DNA of 64,000 nucleotides from Platycnemis pennipes (GCA_933228895.1 OW121852.1:126909544-126973543); one strand, 5' to 3'. Shown: positions 46,619 to 58,303, counted from the stretch's first letter. A program made the numbers and translations. The notes: generated from the letters alone by a model not told the origin.

Positions 46619-47563
46619 GGAGGCTCCACCGAATTATGAAGTGGATGTCATTTTTGTGAAAATTTCAGGACACTTCATTTTCTGGCCCTTCTATCGATTG
46701 TCAATGAAATACTGAGGCCTTTCCATCATATATTTTAAGAAAAAAGACGTTGAAAATCAGCAATTTTATGTGTGGTTATGTGGTAGAGCATGGTTGCAGC
46801 AGTAAAATTTGCAGATTGATAATGTAAAGATGAATGTCGTTTTGACGAAAAACTAATATAAGATGCGCAATTTTATGTAGAATTTAGCATTGTAAAAAAG
46901 TGCTCGCCTTAGCACACTTGTTTAATTGATATTAATAAATGTTTGCTCGAAAAAAAGCAGAAAAATCTTAGTTACATGGAAGTGGCGCTACACTATTTTG
47001 TTATCATTGGCAACGGTACTTGTGACGGAACGTGCTTACAAGCCTATTTACCAACTTAATTAAGGAATATACCTTACCAAGGTCCTTTTTATATATTTTA
47101 TGTAATTTAAATATTTTATTGGTTATTGACATGGTGTAATTATCACCAATGCTTCGAGTAGCAGTGTCATTTTTGCCAAACAAATTTCAAAAATATGATT
47201 ATAAATAATATTCAAAACAAAGGGTTATCTTTGCAAGGGAATAGTTCAAAACTAAGTCACAAAATATTCAACCTATTTTAGAATACGTCTTAGCGGGATT
47301 GAGCATGTATTCTCATTTTGTAAAATAAACGTCGCAACAACACGTCAGGCATGTTCCGAAGTTAAAATGAGTTAAAAGAGCTTGTAAAAAATAGAATGCA
47401 GCTACAACGAGCTATATAATAGCATACTCATACAATTATTGTGAATGCGTTATCGCCCTATAGATCATTAACCATGTAGGAGTTTTTCTGGTTCGGTATT
47501 TATTCATTAAATAACATAGCTCTTTTACGGGAGAGTGAATCGCGGAGTCACGGTGGAACCTCC
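46619..47563 (-). mobile_element. piggyBac-like nonautonomous element, copy 3 (945 bp)
   Basis: Right flank TTAA at 47564-47567; left flank TTCA (46615-46618), one substitution from TTAA. Ends ggaggctccaccg and cggtggaacctcc. The insertion abuts the GC-rich block at 44-46.6 kb on one side and the TIR composite at 47568 on the other. Confidence 0.82.
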
Positions 47564-47686
47564 TTAAGGCCTGGTTACACGATACATGAACACGTACAAG
47601 TTCATGTACATTTGCGTGATTGGTTTCATGCACGTTTGCGTGAACGAATGGATGAATCAGTGGTTACACGGTACATGGAACCGTAC

Positions 47687-48190
47687 ATCTACATCTACAT
47701 AATACCCTGCAAGCCACCACAAAGGTGTGTGGCAGGGGGTTGTTTTTTTCACCAAACATGCACTACATATCATGTATAAAAAAGGAATAGTATTAATATA
47801 CTAGTCATAACTTCACATTTAAAATAGATAGAAATTGCAAAGCAAACATGCAAAAACATTCTATTAGTAGGGTTAGCTTTAAGTACTCATACCAACATGC
47901 AGCTACCAATGCTATCCATTGCCACTCTCCGATTGGACATATTTACCGTTATTCGTATCTCTAATTGTACGAGGGAAAAAGGACATTTTGAATCTATCAG
48001 TTCGGCAATCAATTTCTCTAATTTTATGATTATGGTCCAGTCTGCCATAGTAAGTTGGGGTTCGCAAAATATTTTTCACATCCTGACTGAAAATATTATA
48101 TTGAAATTTATTAAAGAGATTAAGTCTAAATTTTAACCTTCGATCTGACAATGATTCCCATTTTAATTCATTTAATAGTCATGCAGTCGC
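47687..48190 (-). mobile_element. Non-LTR family T copy nested in TIR composite
   Basis: The minus-strand frame 48151-47912 reads SDRRLKFRLNLFNKFQYN, then LRTPTYYGRLDHNHKIREID, then FKMSFFPRTIRDTNNGKYVQ. It is followed by the 3' UTR and tail at 47687-47745 (atctacatctacataatacc on plus). Confidence 0.8.
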
Positions 48191-48720
48191 ACTTTTTTCT
48201 GGTTACGCATTTGCGATTGTTGATGTCTTCATCTTTACTAAGCGCAACATTCAAATAGTCAAAGACGACAATTCATGATTACTACCATTACTACTATTTA
48301 ACAGAACGATCTCTTTCCAATTGAGCTTTCGATCTTCAGGTGTAATTTTCCGCGGGGACACCTAGTGGTGTAAAACGTAAGCGAGATATTCACATTCAGT
48401 TTTTTGGTAGTTGGATGTGGGATTGTGTTTACGTGCGGATCGAATTTTGATATTAATAGTTTCACATCTCCTTCGCTTGGACTTTGTTTTACTATTGTGC
48501 TCCTCCTCGATTACTCCGACGGTCCCTTAATCGACTTCTCGACTCCGCAGGATACCTATTTCTCTCCCGTTTTCGACCTTGGCACCTCTTTGGACAACCG
48601 GAACGGAACAAATTGTTGACCTACCATTCAATTCTGATTTTAGCCTGTCTGAACACTGAGATGGATTCTGACGAAGCGAAAAAAGCTGCTGCTGCCTTAA
48701 TTATTTGCATTATGATTTAC

Positions 48721-48881
48721 GAATGCAAGATATTCCACAGAGAAAAAATCATTCGCCTTGACCGGGACTCGGACCCGGACCCCCTGATTTTCCGGCCAGG
48801 TGCTCTCAGGAAAATCAGGGGGTCCGGGTTCGAGTCCCGGTCAAGGCGAATGATTTATTCTCTGTGGAATATCTTGCATTC
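48721..48881. repeat. Long hairpin (73-bp arms) carrying a tRNA-like B-box
   Basis: Arms 48721-48793 and 48809-48881 are complementary at 71 of 73 positions around a 15-nt loop. The right arm contains GGGTTCGAGTCCCGGTCAAGG, a canonical Pol III B-box. Confidence 0.9.
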
Positions 48882-49197
48882 GTGCATCTCAGCGGGTAAC
48901 TCCGTTAAAGTTTTCGCGGCTAGCTCGCGAGCTTTGAATTCATTATGATTTAATAATTACTAGCTTGTAGCACACATCTCCTCGAATACCGCTTGCACGA
49001 CAACTGCCCTCCTCCCCTTGTTCTTGTACAAGGTATCCGGGTGTCGAACAAATACTGTCTCTCGCCATTTAGAAAAATTAGCCTGTCTACCTTCCCCCAA
49101 GTCTAAGCCATTACCAGCGTCGAAATTAGGTAGTCCAAACGGCGCGATGGTAGATTACGGGAGAAAAATGTCCGAATAAGGCGATAAGTCAAGAATG

Positions 49198-49530
49198 GTT
49201 GGGGATCGGGTTGGTGTGGTGGATAGAGTAATGGCCTCCCATCCCGAGGGCAAGGGTTCGATTCCCGGCAGTGGCGGATTTTTCAGAAAACCGATCCGCA
49301 CTTGAGTGCCTAGTGGAGGGCATTTCAAGTTCAGTACTCCGTCCGTCGAATGGGACGTTAAGCCGTGGTCCCCTTGCCACCTGTCGTTAAGAGTAGGCTA
49401 ATGCCGACGTCGGGTTTCTCTCTCCACCCTTCCTCCGTTCCCCGAAAACTCCTACCATTACCCAATTTCCCGCCTATCCTAAATGGCGCAAATACCTAAG
49501 CTGTCGGTCGCCTCGCCTGAATAACCTTGT
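49198..49530 (+). mobile_element. SINE-A, full plus-strand copy
   Basis: The head ggatcgggttggtgtggtgg plus GGGTTCGATTCCCGGCAGTGG forms the tRNA-like part. The body has actccgtccgtcgaatggga, gttaagccgtggtcccc, gtcgggtttctctctccacc and the end taagctgtcggtcgcctcgc. Head-to-tail order matches the minus-strand copy at 12183-12493. Confidence 0.85.
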
Positions 49531-49870
49531 TAGTCCATGACGTGCTAAAGGCAAATGGTAAAGAGCAGAGAGTGTGCAAACTAAGCAAAAATAAAAAAAA
49601 ATGCGGAAAGGCAGTCATAACACGAGCAATACAAATTCCACTGAAGGTAAACAAACAGTGCGTCCTTTCCGTGTTCTTCCACCAGATGTCCCTGAATCAC
49701 GAAAATGTACATACGAATGCATGAACCAAATAGAACAGGTTTTATATTCTGTTCACGCACCCATTCATTTGTACATTTTCGTGTGGTTACACGGTGTATT
49801 TTCGCGTCTCTCTCGCGTTCACGCATTTACACATTAACTTGTACGCGTTTATGTACCGAGTAACCAGGCC

Positions 49871-50829
49871 TTTTATGAACTAAAACGGGAATCTTCGTCA
49901 GACCGAAAGATCGACGTCAACTGGAAATTACTTCATTCGGATAGCTACATTAGATTTTGAACTATTTTGCAAGTTGGTAAAATGCTTTTTTCGACAGCAA
50001 ACAAGCACACCAATTTTAGATGTTTCCTCCCTTGTATGACAATGGGGAACATGCACTATTTTTTATAACTATTTGAATGTGAAGTTTATTAGCTAAAATG
50101 TGATTGGCGAAAATTTTGCTGAAGAATTAAGTTGCGTTACAAAGATATTACTCTTTGAAAATTGTACTTTTTCGGCAGCTCAAAAACACGACGTCATCGC
50201 ATGACGTCATGGCACGGTATTACTAAGGGCGTTGTTTATCTGTTTATGCGTGGAGGTAAGTTGTTAAATGAATACTTGGCGATAACATATGTATTTATCA
50301 CATTTTTTTATTGCAATAAACGATTGCATTTCGATTTTTTATTTACGTAGTATAGATGGAAACGAGCAAATCGTCTATTAATTATATAATGCCTGTTTAG
50401 TGCCCAAGAATATCTACTACGTCTATGCAATCGCTGGTTTTTTTTAAGAAGACGCCGCCATAAGGGAGTCAACTAAAGGAAATTGTCGGAATATCCTTTT
50501 TTAAGTATATTTACAGTCATCGTTTCTTTCGAGAAACGGCTAAAAACATCAAAACAATTCGTTTTCTTTTAAATATAAATGTCTATCTCTGTAGCAATAT
50601 GGAACCTATACCGTGCAGTGACGTCAGAAGGCGTTTCAGGTCACGTGACTTTCGTCGATTTTCGGGAAAATTTAAATATCATTTAATAATCTTTGTGGTG
50701 GGCGTAGAAAAATTTGGCTTATATATTTAAATTGGTGAGAAAATTTCGCATCAAGTACATCATTAATCTTCGAGAAACAAATTTCATGCATATTCCCCAT
50801 TGGCCGAAATGTCCGTGAAATATTCCCTC
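49871..50829. other. Interval without recognisable feature
   Basis: AT-rich. Short open frames at 50162-50350 and 51028-50672 look fortuitous. Confidence 0.4.
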
Positions 50830-51295
50830 TGCAGATTGCCCAAAAGAAGCTTATTAGAGTGATATTCAAACAGCCAAACACTCGGGACTCGTTACCTTTA
50901 TTCCAAACTTTTGATGTGCTACCACTAAGGTTTGTTACTACCAATTTGTTTTTAAGGTGCTCAAGATATTTATATTCGTGGTGGAAGCAGAACAAAGACA
51001 ACCCAATACTCTGGTAAATTGAGGTCAAAAAAAGATATTTCGATATTAGGTTTAGGTACTGTAATACTTAAGCCAAGTAATGAAGCTTTTAAACAAGCAT
51101 GTTTTTATTTTGCACCAAAGTTGTTCTGTTCCATTCCGGTCGAACTGCGGAAGCAAAAGTCCATGGCTATATTACTGGGCAAATTAAAAGAATGGTTGTT
51201 ATCCAAGGAGAAGGATGAAGTGAAAAGGCTATTAAAAGTTGTGTGTGATCACGGTGGTTTAAAATACGTTGGTTCTTTCTTTTACATTTAGACTT
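50830..51295 (+). pseudogene. Non-LTR reverse transcriptase C-terminal fragment (CR1/Jockey-like)
   Basis: The plus-strand reading gives LQIAQKKLIRVIFKQPNTRD, then SLPLFQTFDVLPLRFVTTNL, then RYLYSWWKQNK to a stop at about 51018. The next frame (51019-51291) continues with FKQACFYFAPKLFCSIPVEL. The pattern of an IQKKLIR helix, L..F..L.LR, and YFAPKL...IP is the usual region downstream of the RT domain. Different family from family T. 5'-truncated. Confidence 0.65.
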
Positions 51296-51735
51296 TTTCA
51301 ATTTTTATGTTGTCAGTACTGTTATATTGTTCATGCTTTATTCATTTCTTTATTTTATTATTGTATATTGACATTGCTTTGTCTCCTTGGTTAATTCATT
51401 TAACTTCATAGTGAATCCGGTCGCATAATGACGAGGAATATAATAGAAATTCTTGCTGGATTTCATACAATGTTTGATGTCGAGTCACCCTCTATTAAGG
51501 TGGATAAACGTATGCCGCAAGGGAGATGAGCATGTTGATTCATTAAGATCACCAAAGAGTACAAAGCGCATTCGTTTGAGGGGTGGAAGTTTCGGGTCCC
51601 CCCACCTCTCATCTCCCCCCCACCCCCACTCCCGTTTCCCTCCTCCGAATACATCCTGATTACTGCTCCGGAATTTAGAATGTCGACCGTTGATCCCTAC
51701 TCCTTCTCTCGTTTCGGAGGACTTACGGGGAATGA

Positions 51736-52515
51736 TTGAACTCTAACGTGGAATCCATTAAATATCTAGGAATAAGACTGACACATGACCTTTCCTGGGG
51801 TGAACACATACGTGAAATAATGGGTCAAACTAATCGCAGACTGGGATTCATCACAAGAGCATTGGGTAAATGTGACGATCATGCACGAGAAATCAGCTAC
51901 TTTACCCTTGTTATGCCAGTGTATGAAATCCCTACGAAATCGGTCTAAATAACGAACTTGAACGTGTGCAGCGAAGATCGGCAAGATTTGTAAAGGGACG
52001 GTATGATAACCTTATAAGCGTAACCAGTCTATTAAATGAATTAAATTGGGAATCATTGTCAGATCGCAGGTTGCAATTAAGACTTAATCTCTTAAACAAA
52101 TTCCAAGACCATATTTTCAGTGATGATGTTAAAAATATTTTCCGGACCCCAACTTACTATGGTAGACTGGTCCATAATTACAAAATTAGAGAAATTGATT
52201 GCCGAACTGACTGATTCAAAATGTCCTTTTTTCCTCGTACAATTAGACATATGAATAACGGTAAATATATCCAATACCTAGCAATGGATAGCATAGGTAG
52301 TTGCATGTTGGTGTAAGGACTTGAAGGTAACCCAACTAACAGCATGTGTTTGCATACTTAGTTTGCTATTTTTATCTTTTAAATAGTACTGATTAGACTA
52401 ATATATAAATAATAATCCTTTCAAATGCATGATATATAGTGCATGTTGTGTGAGAATTCACCCCCTGCCACACACCTTTGCGCTGGCTAGCAGGGTATCA
52501 TGTAGATGTAGATGA
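51736..52515 (+). mobile_element. Non-LTR family T, longest coding copy in the window
   Basis: Begins inside the RT thumb region: ESIKYLGIRLTHDLSWGEHI, REIMGQTNRRLGFITRALGK, ISYFTLVMPVYEI; a frameshift near 51925; then GLNNELERVQRRSARFVKGR, VTSLLNELNWESLSDRRLQL, IFRTPTYYGRLVHNYKIREI. Ends with the 3' UTR (ggtaacccaactaacagcat) and tail accccctgccacacaccttt ... catgtagatgtagatga. The order KYLG..L..DLSW..HI / RRSARFV / SL..RR is that of CR1/Jockey-group elements. Confidence 0.82.
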
Positions 52516-54290
52516 ACTCTGAAGAACGAAATTATTAAATTGACCGCTAGGATCAGCTCTGACTGTTGGTTCGAAATGCCAGAAGGGTTCACAGTGTTCA
52601 TCTCTCTCTTTCACACATTTCTTAATTTGAAAGCCTAAATCGGGATGCTGGGGATAGAAGGCTGGGAATCACATCAGGTAAAATACCAATGTCTTTGAAA
52701 AGGCCTGTTTGTAAACATCTGAGCCGATAACAGGAATAAGTGGAATATTTGATTTCCATGTTGATATTAAAATTGCGCTTTAGCACAACAGTTGGGCGGC
52801 TAACTGGATGTCCCAGTTTCCAATTCAGGAGATTCCCTACCCTAATCAAGATAAGGATCCAGTTCCATTTCCTATGGTTTTCCAGGAAGATCTCCATTCC
52901 AAATATATTACACAACTTGGGTCAAATGATTAAATTCAAGTAGGTTATAGCACTGCGCAGCCGAAAGGTCTCCAGGCACAGGGCTAAGGAGGGCTAAGTT
53001 TTTGACGAAGAAGAGATACTATCATGATATCGTGGCAAAGAGAAAATAAAGAAAAGCTAAATCAGCATCTCATTAGTAATGATATTATTCACACCCCAAC
53101 CATTTTGGCAACAGAGACCGCAGCGCCACACGAAGTCAACTAACGCCTTTCCTCTGCTATAACCGCAGGTGGATTTAGCCAAAAATACGGTAGGTTGGTG
53201 CTTTTTTTGTGTCATTTTATTCCTTGTGCAATTACGCATATAATATCAGTTTTTTGCAAAATTGACATGTCACTATGGTATTTTCAAACGTTATATTCCC
53301 ATGTGACGGCCATTCTCGCCGTTAATCGTATGTAATTTCAAATTCAATTGGTGCAAAAAGGAGTATGGGTTGGTATAATAGGGTAGTTTCCTTCATCAAA
53401 GAAAACAGACTTAATTTTTTGCATTTGTGCCCTGCCATAATTGTATTTAATTTACGCAAAAAGTTCGTATTGAGAAATCCCAGTTTACTAGAGAATTAAA
53501 TGTTAGTTTTAAGGCCAATTGAAAAGGCTCTGAAATGGCGGGGTGCGCTGCCTTCTTGCTGACGTAACAGGTAGGTAGTTTACGTTGCGAGGTATAGGAA
53601 AATTCGTCTCCTGAACTTACCATTGTATTTCAGGGCTCCTAAGCTCTAGTTAATATGAATTAGTAATAGCTTGTGAAAGCTATCAACGCTCGAAAAGTCT
53701 TCTCTGTTAAACATTGTATTAATAGTCGTTTATATTATTGTTATTAATAGTTTTATAGGCTCCAGGGCATCCTGCTTGTGGTGTCTCCTGCTACGGCGAA
53801 GCATGGCGTGAAGGTATGCTTGTGACAGTTATACTATCTGATTTTAAATGTATCAACTGATTAAATAATATTAAATAAATAAAAGTTAATTATAATGAAT
53901 TAACGGAATAAATACATGTCCGATACTAGTTAATAAGCTTTAACGGAGTGCAGTGTCTACTTGGAAGCGTCCGCAGCACCACCTGGTGGCAGGTAGAGGA
54001 AATAATTTGACGTCACACGTAGGATTAACCGGCATGCAATAGTTTACCGTCGCGTTTTCGCGCCATTGATTTTTTTCACTTTTTAACTAAAGAGGAAAAA
54101 TACTTAACACCATTTAAAAATCGAACGGCTTAAAACACGTACTCCAGAGGTTATAAACTTTCGATCAAGGCAATAAAAACATAATAGGAAAATACCCTAT
54201 TATCTTTACTTTATTAGACAGAGGAGCTTTAGTTCTAAAAGTTCTGAAAATATAAAAAAACGACATGACTTTCACTCTTCGGATCAACCT
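52516..54290. other. Interval without recognisable feature
   Basis: No repeat family or coding frame recognised. Confidence 0.4.
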
Positions 54291-54740
54291 ACTTAAAGCG
54301 GTTCTGTGGTTTTGGTCATGCAATCCGGTCGCCCTAAGGGTCGGACGGTGTTCGGGGATCAATTCAAATTAAGGGTGACCCCGTGTTCCGAGGGAGAGCG
54401 GTTAGTTTGGGGACCGCCCGCCTGCCTTCGGGGAGGCGCGAGTGGGAGGGGATTAATCGGGACGGAAGCCGAGTGTTCGAGATCGCTCGTCCCATTGTGG
54501 AGTGGACCCGACACGGGGAATGAATAATTGAAGGGCCCCGGTGGAAGGCCGCCACAACAAGGGCCTCTTCAACGACCACGTCCACATCTCCGAGGAAAAA
54601 TTTCGTCTCTCCTCGATATGCCGAATTCAAACCTGTTCGCAGCATCATTCCGTCTCTGAAGAGCACAAAAGAACCGACCCAACTCGGACCATTCGCTCGG
54701 ACTCGGACACCTCGCGAGAAATAAATGCGAAATAAAGAAA
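54291..54740. other. Locally GC-rich interval, unassigned
   Basis: GC-rich relative to its surroundings (e.g. ggaccgcccgcctgccttcg at about 54412). It holds overlapping frames on both strands but no domain I recognise. Could be an exon, promoter or unknown repeat. Confidence 0.3.
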
Positions 54741-55361
54741 TACATTGAGATTTAATCTCCTTAATAAGGACACGAGCGGAAAACACGAATCCCCTGCAGA
54801 CTCATGGCACATTGTTTATTTGCTTGGATTTATATTCGGTCTGGTGAAGCAGAAATCAAAGAAATCAGCAACAATCTCTCCTGATGTCCAATCCTTTCTT
54901 TTTCCTCCTTTCCCTTTACCCTTTCACATTCGGTTCCCTGCCCAAAGGTCAGGGGGAGGTCAGACCCTTCCGGCTACGTCTGCTACTGAGGGAAAGTGCC
55001 CAATGCCTTGTTTTTGCAAGTACATCACAAACAACAAGTAAGCCGACTCGTTGTTAAGGTAAATGAGCCATTGTGACAACTTCCTTCCAATTACCTGACA
55101 GGGCTTGCCTTACCGTGGCGGCAAGATTATTATCCCATTTAGTGTTTATTTCATGCTATTTTTAATTGCATTCTCTGCAAGGTATCCTAAATTGGTGCTG
55201 TATAAATCTGGCCTATGACTTGTGAAAAAATTATATCTCATTGCACGAAGAGCGTATTTTGTGATTGAATACTTGTTGCATACTCCTAATATTGAATGAA
55301 ATAATAGGTTACAGATAGTCCAGAGAAGGAACCTTTGGACTAGAAAAATGCCAAGAGAGCA
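54741..55361. other. Interval without recognisable feature
   Basis: Nothing assignable; the frame 54745-55041 has a short hydrophobic segment but no family resemblance. Confidence 0.4.
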
Positions 55362-56290
55362 CATCTACATCTACGCGACAACCTGCAAGCCACCGCGAGG
55401 GTGTATGGCAGGGGCGAAGATCACCAAATATGCACTACTAACATGCAAACAAGCAACTAAAGGGTCTCATGCAATGGGGTCGTTTACCATATTTTTTTAA
55501 TTGCCGAATATGATAGAGTTTGTAAAATAAAAAGACTCGTATTTTTCCGTTTCTTGATCCGTCAATTATTTCTCGAGTTATCGGCGTCGAAAAACTAATG
55601 TTTTTAACCCTTTCGGAAAAGTGGGTGTGGTGCAACCTCTGACGTATTTCGACTTCGTCCAATCACAACTGAGCCCGCGAAGATACTTCGCCTTATCGCA
55701 AGGGGGGAGACACAGCTGACTCTGCCAATCGGAGCAGTTACGAAAGCATCTGTGCGAGCAGACCTTCCGAGAACCCCTCTCCACTCCCTCCCCTTCCCAT
55801 ACGAGCAGTCAAGGACTGGAGGAAAGTGACGTCAATGTTATCACAGCAGCATTTTCTGTGGGTGTCACCTTTTGCTTATTTTAATTTTTGATTTATGAGT
55901 GAATGGTTATGGTTAGAAAATTAATTTTTTCACTAAATTTCTTTTTTCGTTTCCATCTAACGATTTCGTGTACAAAATTGCGATTTCGGTTCCGGGTAAA
56001 CGCCCCCATTATATTGTTAGTATTATAGTATTTAAGGGGTTAATACATGTATCATGCACTACAGACTACTCTTATATATTTCACCTACCTATCCCTTTAC
56101 TATGCTGCCTATTCTGTTCTCTTATAGTACGGGGAAAAATACCATTTTGAATCTATCAGTACGACAATCTATCTCTCTAATCTTATTTATCTGGTCGAAT
56201 CTAACATAATAGGTACGCTGGTGTTTTTAATATGTGCCTAACATCTTCAGCAAATCATGATTCAACTTTCTTAAGGTGCTAAACCTTTTC
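55362..56290 (-). mobile_element. Non-LTR family T 3' fragment, interrupted by MITE copy 4
   Basis: 55362-55473 is the tail (catctacatctacgcgacaa, accgcgagggtgtatggcag on plus). 56010-56290 is the 3' UTR plus the degraded coding end (reverse complement of ctatcagtacgacaatctat, i.e. IDCRTDRFK-type text). The MITE at 55474-56009 separates them. Confidence 0.8.
55474..56009 (-). mobile_element. ATGGGGGCGTTTAC-ended MITE, copy 4 (536 bp, nested)
   Basis: Inverted relative to copies 1-3: left end atggggtcgtttac, right end gtaaacgcccccat. Inserted in a family-T tail at the site corresponding to aatctagttgcat in uninterrupted copies. Confidence 0.85.
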
Positions 56291-56480
56291 TAAGTTTGGA
56301 CATTTAGTAGTGATGGCATGACTGAAGCAGAATGGGTGCATATTTCAATTTATTTTCTTCGATGAATCATCATGTATAATTATGCTAATGATTGAATGTA
56401 TCATGAACCGTCTCTCTATGAGTTACCAGGATACTGAAATAACTCTAAATCATCTCCTTTGACTCATAAGTGAAAAGAAC

Positions 56481-57338
56481 ATGCCTTATGTATATTACCC
56501 AGATGTCGGGAAGTTGAGAAGACTTATGGAGGTTAAAGAATTCATGGCCCCTGCTAAATGTGAAGCTGGAAGGGTTATCAAATTCACTGGTTTAGTAATT
56601 TTTGTCTCTAATTTTAATGACATGGATGAGGAGGGGATAAGCAACAAGCTGTCGTTTGTGGAAGCTTATACGACGTTTTGGGAGAACGAGAAATGCCTCA
56701 TACCGAAGGAGGAGGTATCATCTAATGAGACTCCGTCAAATGAAGGTAAGGAGATATGTCTTTCGTCGGATGAGGAGGACGACTAGATTGCGTCGTAATA
56801 CTTCATATTTGAAACCAAAAAAATCGCAATTGTATCGCACCTCATGCATGATTACTTTCAAACTAACTATTTTTACGTGTAAAACTCCACTTGGAATATA
56901 CAAAAGACCAAACTCGCATTTCCTGGGTTGGCATGTTCCCTGGTCCATCACATATGCTAAAAGCAATGTGTGAAAACTATTCGAAATTTATGGCGAAAAA
57001 GATTTCAATATTTATTAAACCGTTGAACGAATCCGTTGAAGAATTCTATTTTTATGGAGAAGGCAGTGACATAATTTGTAAGGATTATGCGGAAAAGTTG
57101 GCGAGTGGAAAACAAATTCCCGATCCTAATATTAAAGTGCCCTTTTCAACTTGCGGAGAAGGATGCGAAACCAGCGTTTACAAAATTTATCAGTCGTGAT
57201 TTTGATGCTAAAGATTGTATTGACGATAAAGTTCCCGCTAGTTTACCTGTTGGAAATAGTAATGGTTTGGATAATGTTCGTACTGTTCGAAGAATTGATC
57301 AGAAATTGGTAAATTATCCTGGTAACTTATTCGACTAA
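56481..57338 (+). pseudogene. Cluster of broken reading frames of unknown family
   Basis: Three adjacent plus-strand frames show balanced, protein-like composition. 56481-56786 (101 codons) begins MPYVYYPDVGKLRRLMEVKE and ends in an acidic tail LSSDEEDD. 56891-57199 (102 codons) contains KKISIFIKPLNESVEEFYFY and PFSTCGEGCETSVYKIYQS. 57087-57338 continues RDFDAKDCIDDKVPASLPVG. The second and third overlap in different frames, and the end of one flows into the start of the next in sense, which suggests one longer protein broken by at least two frameshifts. I do not recognise the family; it could be a host gene, a transposon accessory gene or an endogenised viral gene. No signal peptide or membrane segment is obvious. 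Confidence 0.4.
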
Positions 57339-57764
57339 TAGGTCATCTCCACACTACTATGAATACCTTGCCATGATTAAATGGGTGAATAGATGGAATA
57401 TGTGGGAAATGATTTACGACTAAAGCGAAAAAAGGGGTAAAATCGGTTCGCGTGATCGAGGCCAGACTGAAATCAGACCCGAAACGTAAATGTGTGTTTT
57501 CATTGAACCGGAACGAAACAAATTACGTTGGATGCTCTGTGAAAGTCTCTGAATTCCTTATCTAGTTCATTAAAAACTATTATCTTGACGTATCATTTAC
57601 TACCTAACAAAGCAATAATTTCCCTAAAAAACTTCTAGTTGGATGTTGCGTCGTTTGACTATGTCTCCATCTCTCCCTGTCTAAAAAACAACGGTCCTCA
57701 ATCACCTCCCGGCATTCTATACGCCCGACCAGGGCAAAGGGCAATATCATCATTAAGTATATAA
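57339..57764. other. Interval without recognisable feature
   Basis: Possible continuation of the broken cluster upstream, but no frame is maintained. Confidence 0.3.
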
Positions 57765-58303
57765 TGTCCTCGCCAAAATCTTGTAGACTCGAGTTTAAAC
57801 CTAAATAACTCCGAAACCGTTAGAATATTTTTTAAAAGCAAATTATGGACCAGTTTCTTACGATAGAGTAAAAAAATGTCCCATTTTTAGCGCTACGGTG
57901 CCATGCGTCAATTTGACGTCCAATAACTTCCAAGTAAAACCTTTGACTTAAACAAGTTTTAAATAAAATGTGAATTATATCTATATTTTTACGTCTGCGA
58001 AGTTTCAAGGTTTTAACTTTGGTACTTATTGGTATGCTATCCCATTTATAATCGCACTTTTTCTCGGCAACTATGCATCATGGCGCCACGAGACTAAAAC
58101 TGTCATTTTTCTCTTTATATTTCCACAGCAAATATGATATTATCATTTAGCTGAAGTTAGCACCTTATTTTATATAGAATATTACGTTTCCTGAAAAAAC
58201 GCAACGCAGAAAAAACGCAGCCTTGCCGGCGGAGTGTCCTGCTGTGAACGGTCTCGGAGTCATATAGGTTTAAACTCGAGTCTACAAGATTTTGGCGAGG
58301 ACA
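57765..58303. mobile_element. 539-bp TIR element with perfect 38-bp inverted ends, copy 1
   Basis: The left end begins tgtcctcgccaaaatcttgt and continues to aaacct at 57802; the right end is its exact reverse complement, ending attttggcgaggaca at 58303. The interior matches 63411-63945 (cttccaag.aaa.c.tttgac, tacgtctgcgaagtttcaag, cgccacgagactaaaactgt). No coding capacity. Confidence 0.88.

Larger units (their letters stand above)
47568..49870. mobile_element. TIR composite, about 2.3 kb, with nested elements
   Basis: Left end GGCCTGGTTACACGATACAT and right end tgtaccgagtaaccaggcc are inverted repeats. Similarity continues inward through cacgtacaagttcatgtaca and the right-hand acattaacttgtacgcgttt. 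Subterminal text is internally repeated (ggttacacg.tacatg at 47574 and 47662). Inside lie a family-T retrotransposon tail, a 73-bp-arm hairpin and a SINE-A. No transposase recognised; no clean target duplication seen, partly because a TTAA element abuts the left end. Confidence 0.6.

Noticed and set aside
48794..48860. Possible functional tRNA gene in the hairpin
   Set aside because: Only the B-box and T-arm-like text are present; the rest cannot fold into a cloverleaf because it pairs with the opposite arm.
48484..48948. 154-codon plus-strand frame
   Set aside because: It runs straight through the 73-bp-arm hairpin and shows no domain; the frame is fortuitous.
49198..49270. Possible functional tRNA gene
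   Set aside because: The A/B boxes belong to a SINE head followed by the shared SINE body; acceptor-stem pairing is not evident.
54364..54786. 140-codon minus-strand frame in a GC-rich patch
   Set aside because: GC-rich composition lengthens frames on both strands; no recognisable domain, start context or splice partner.
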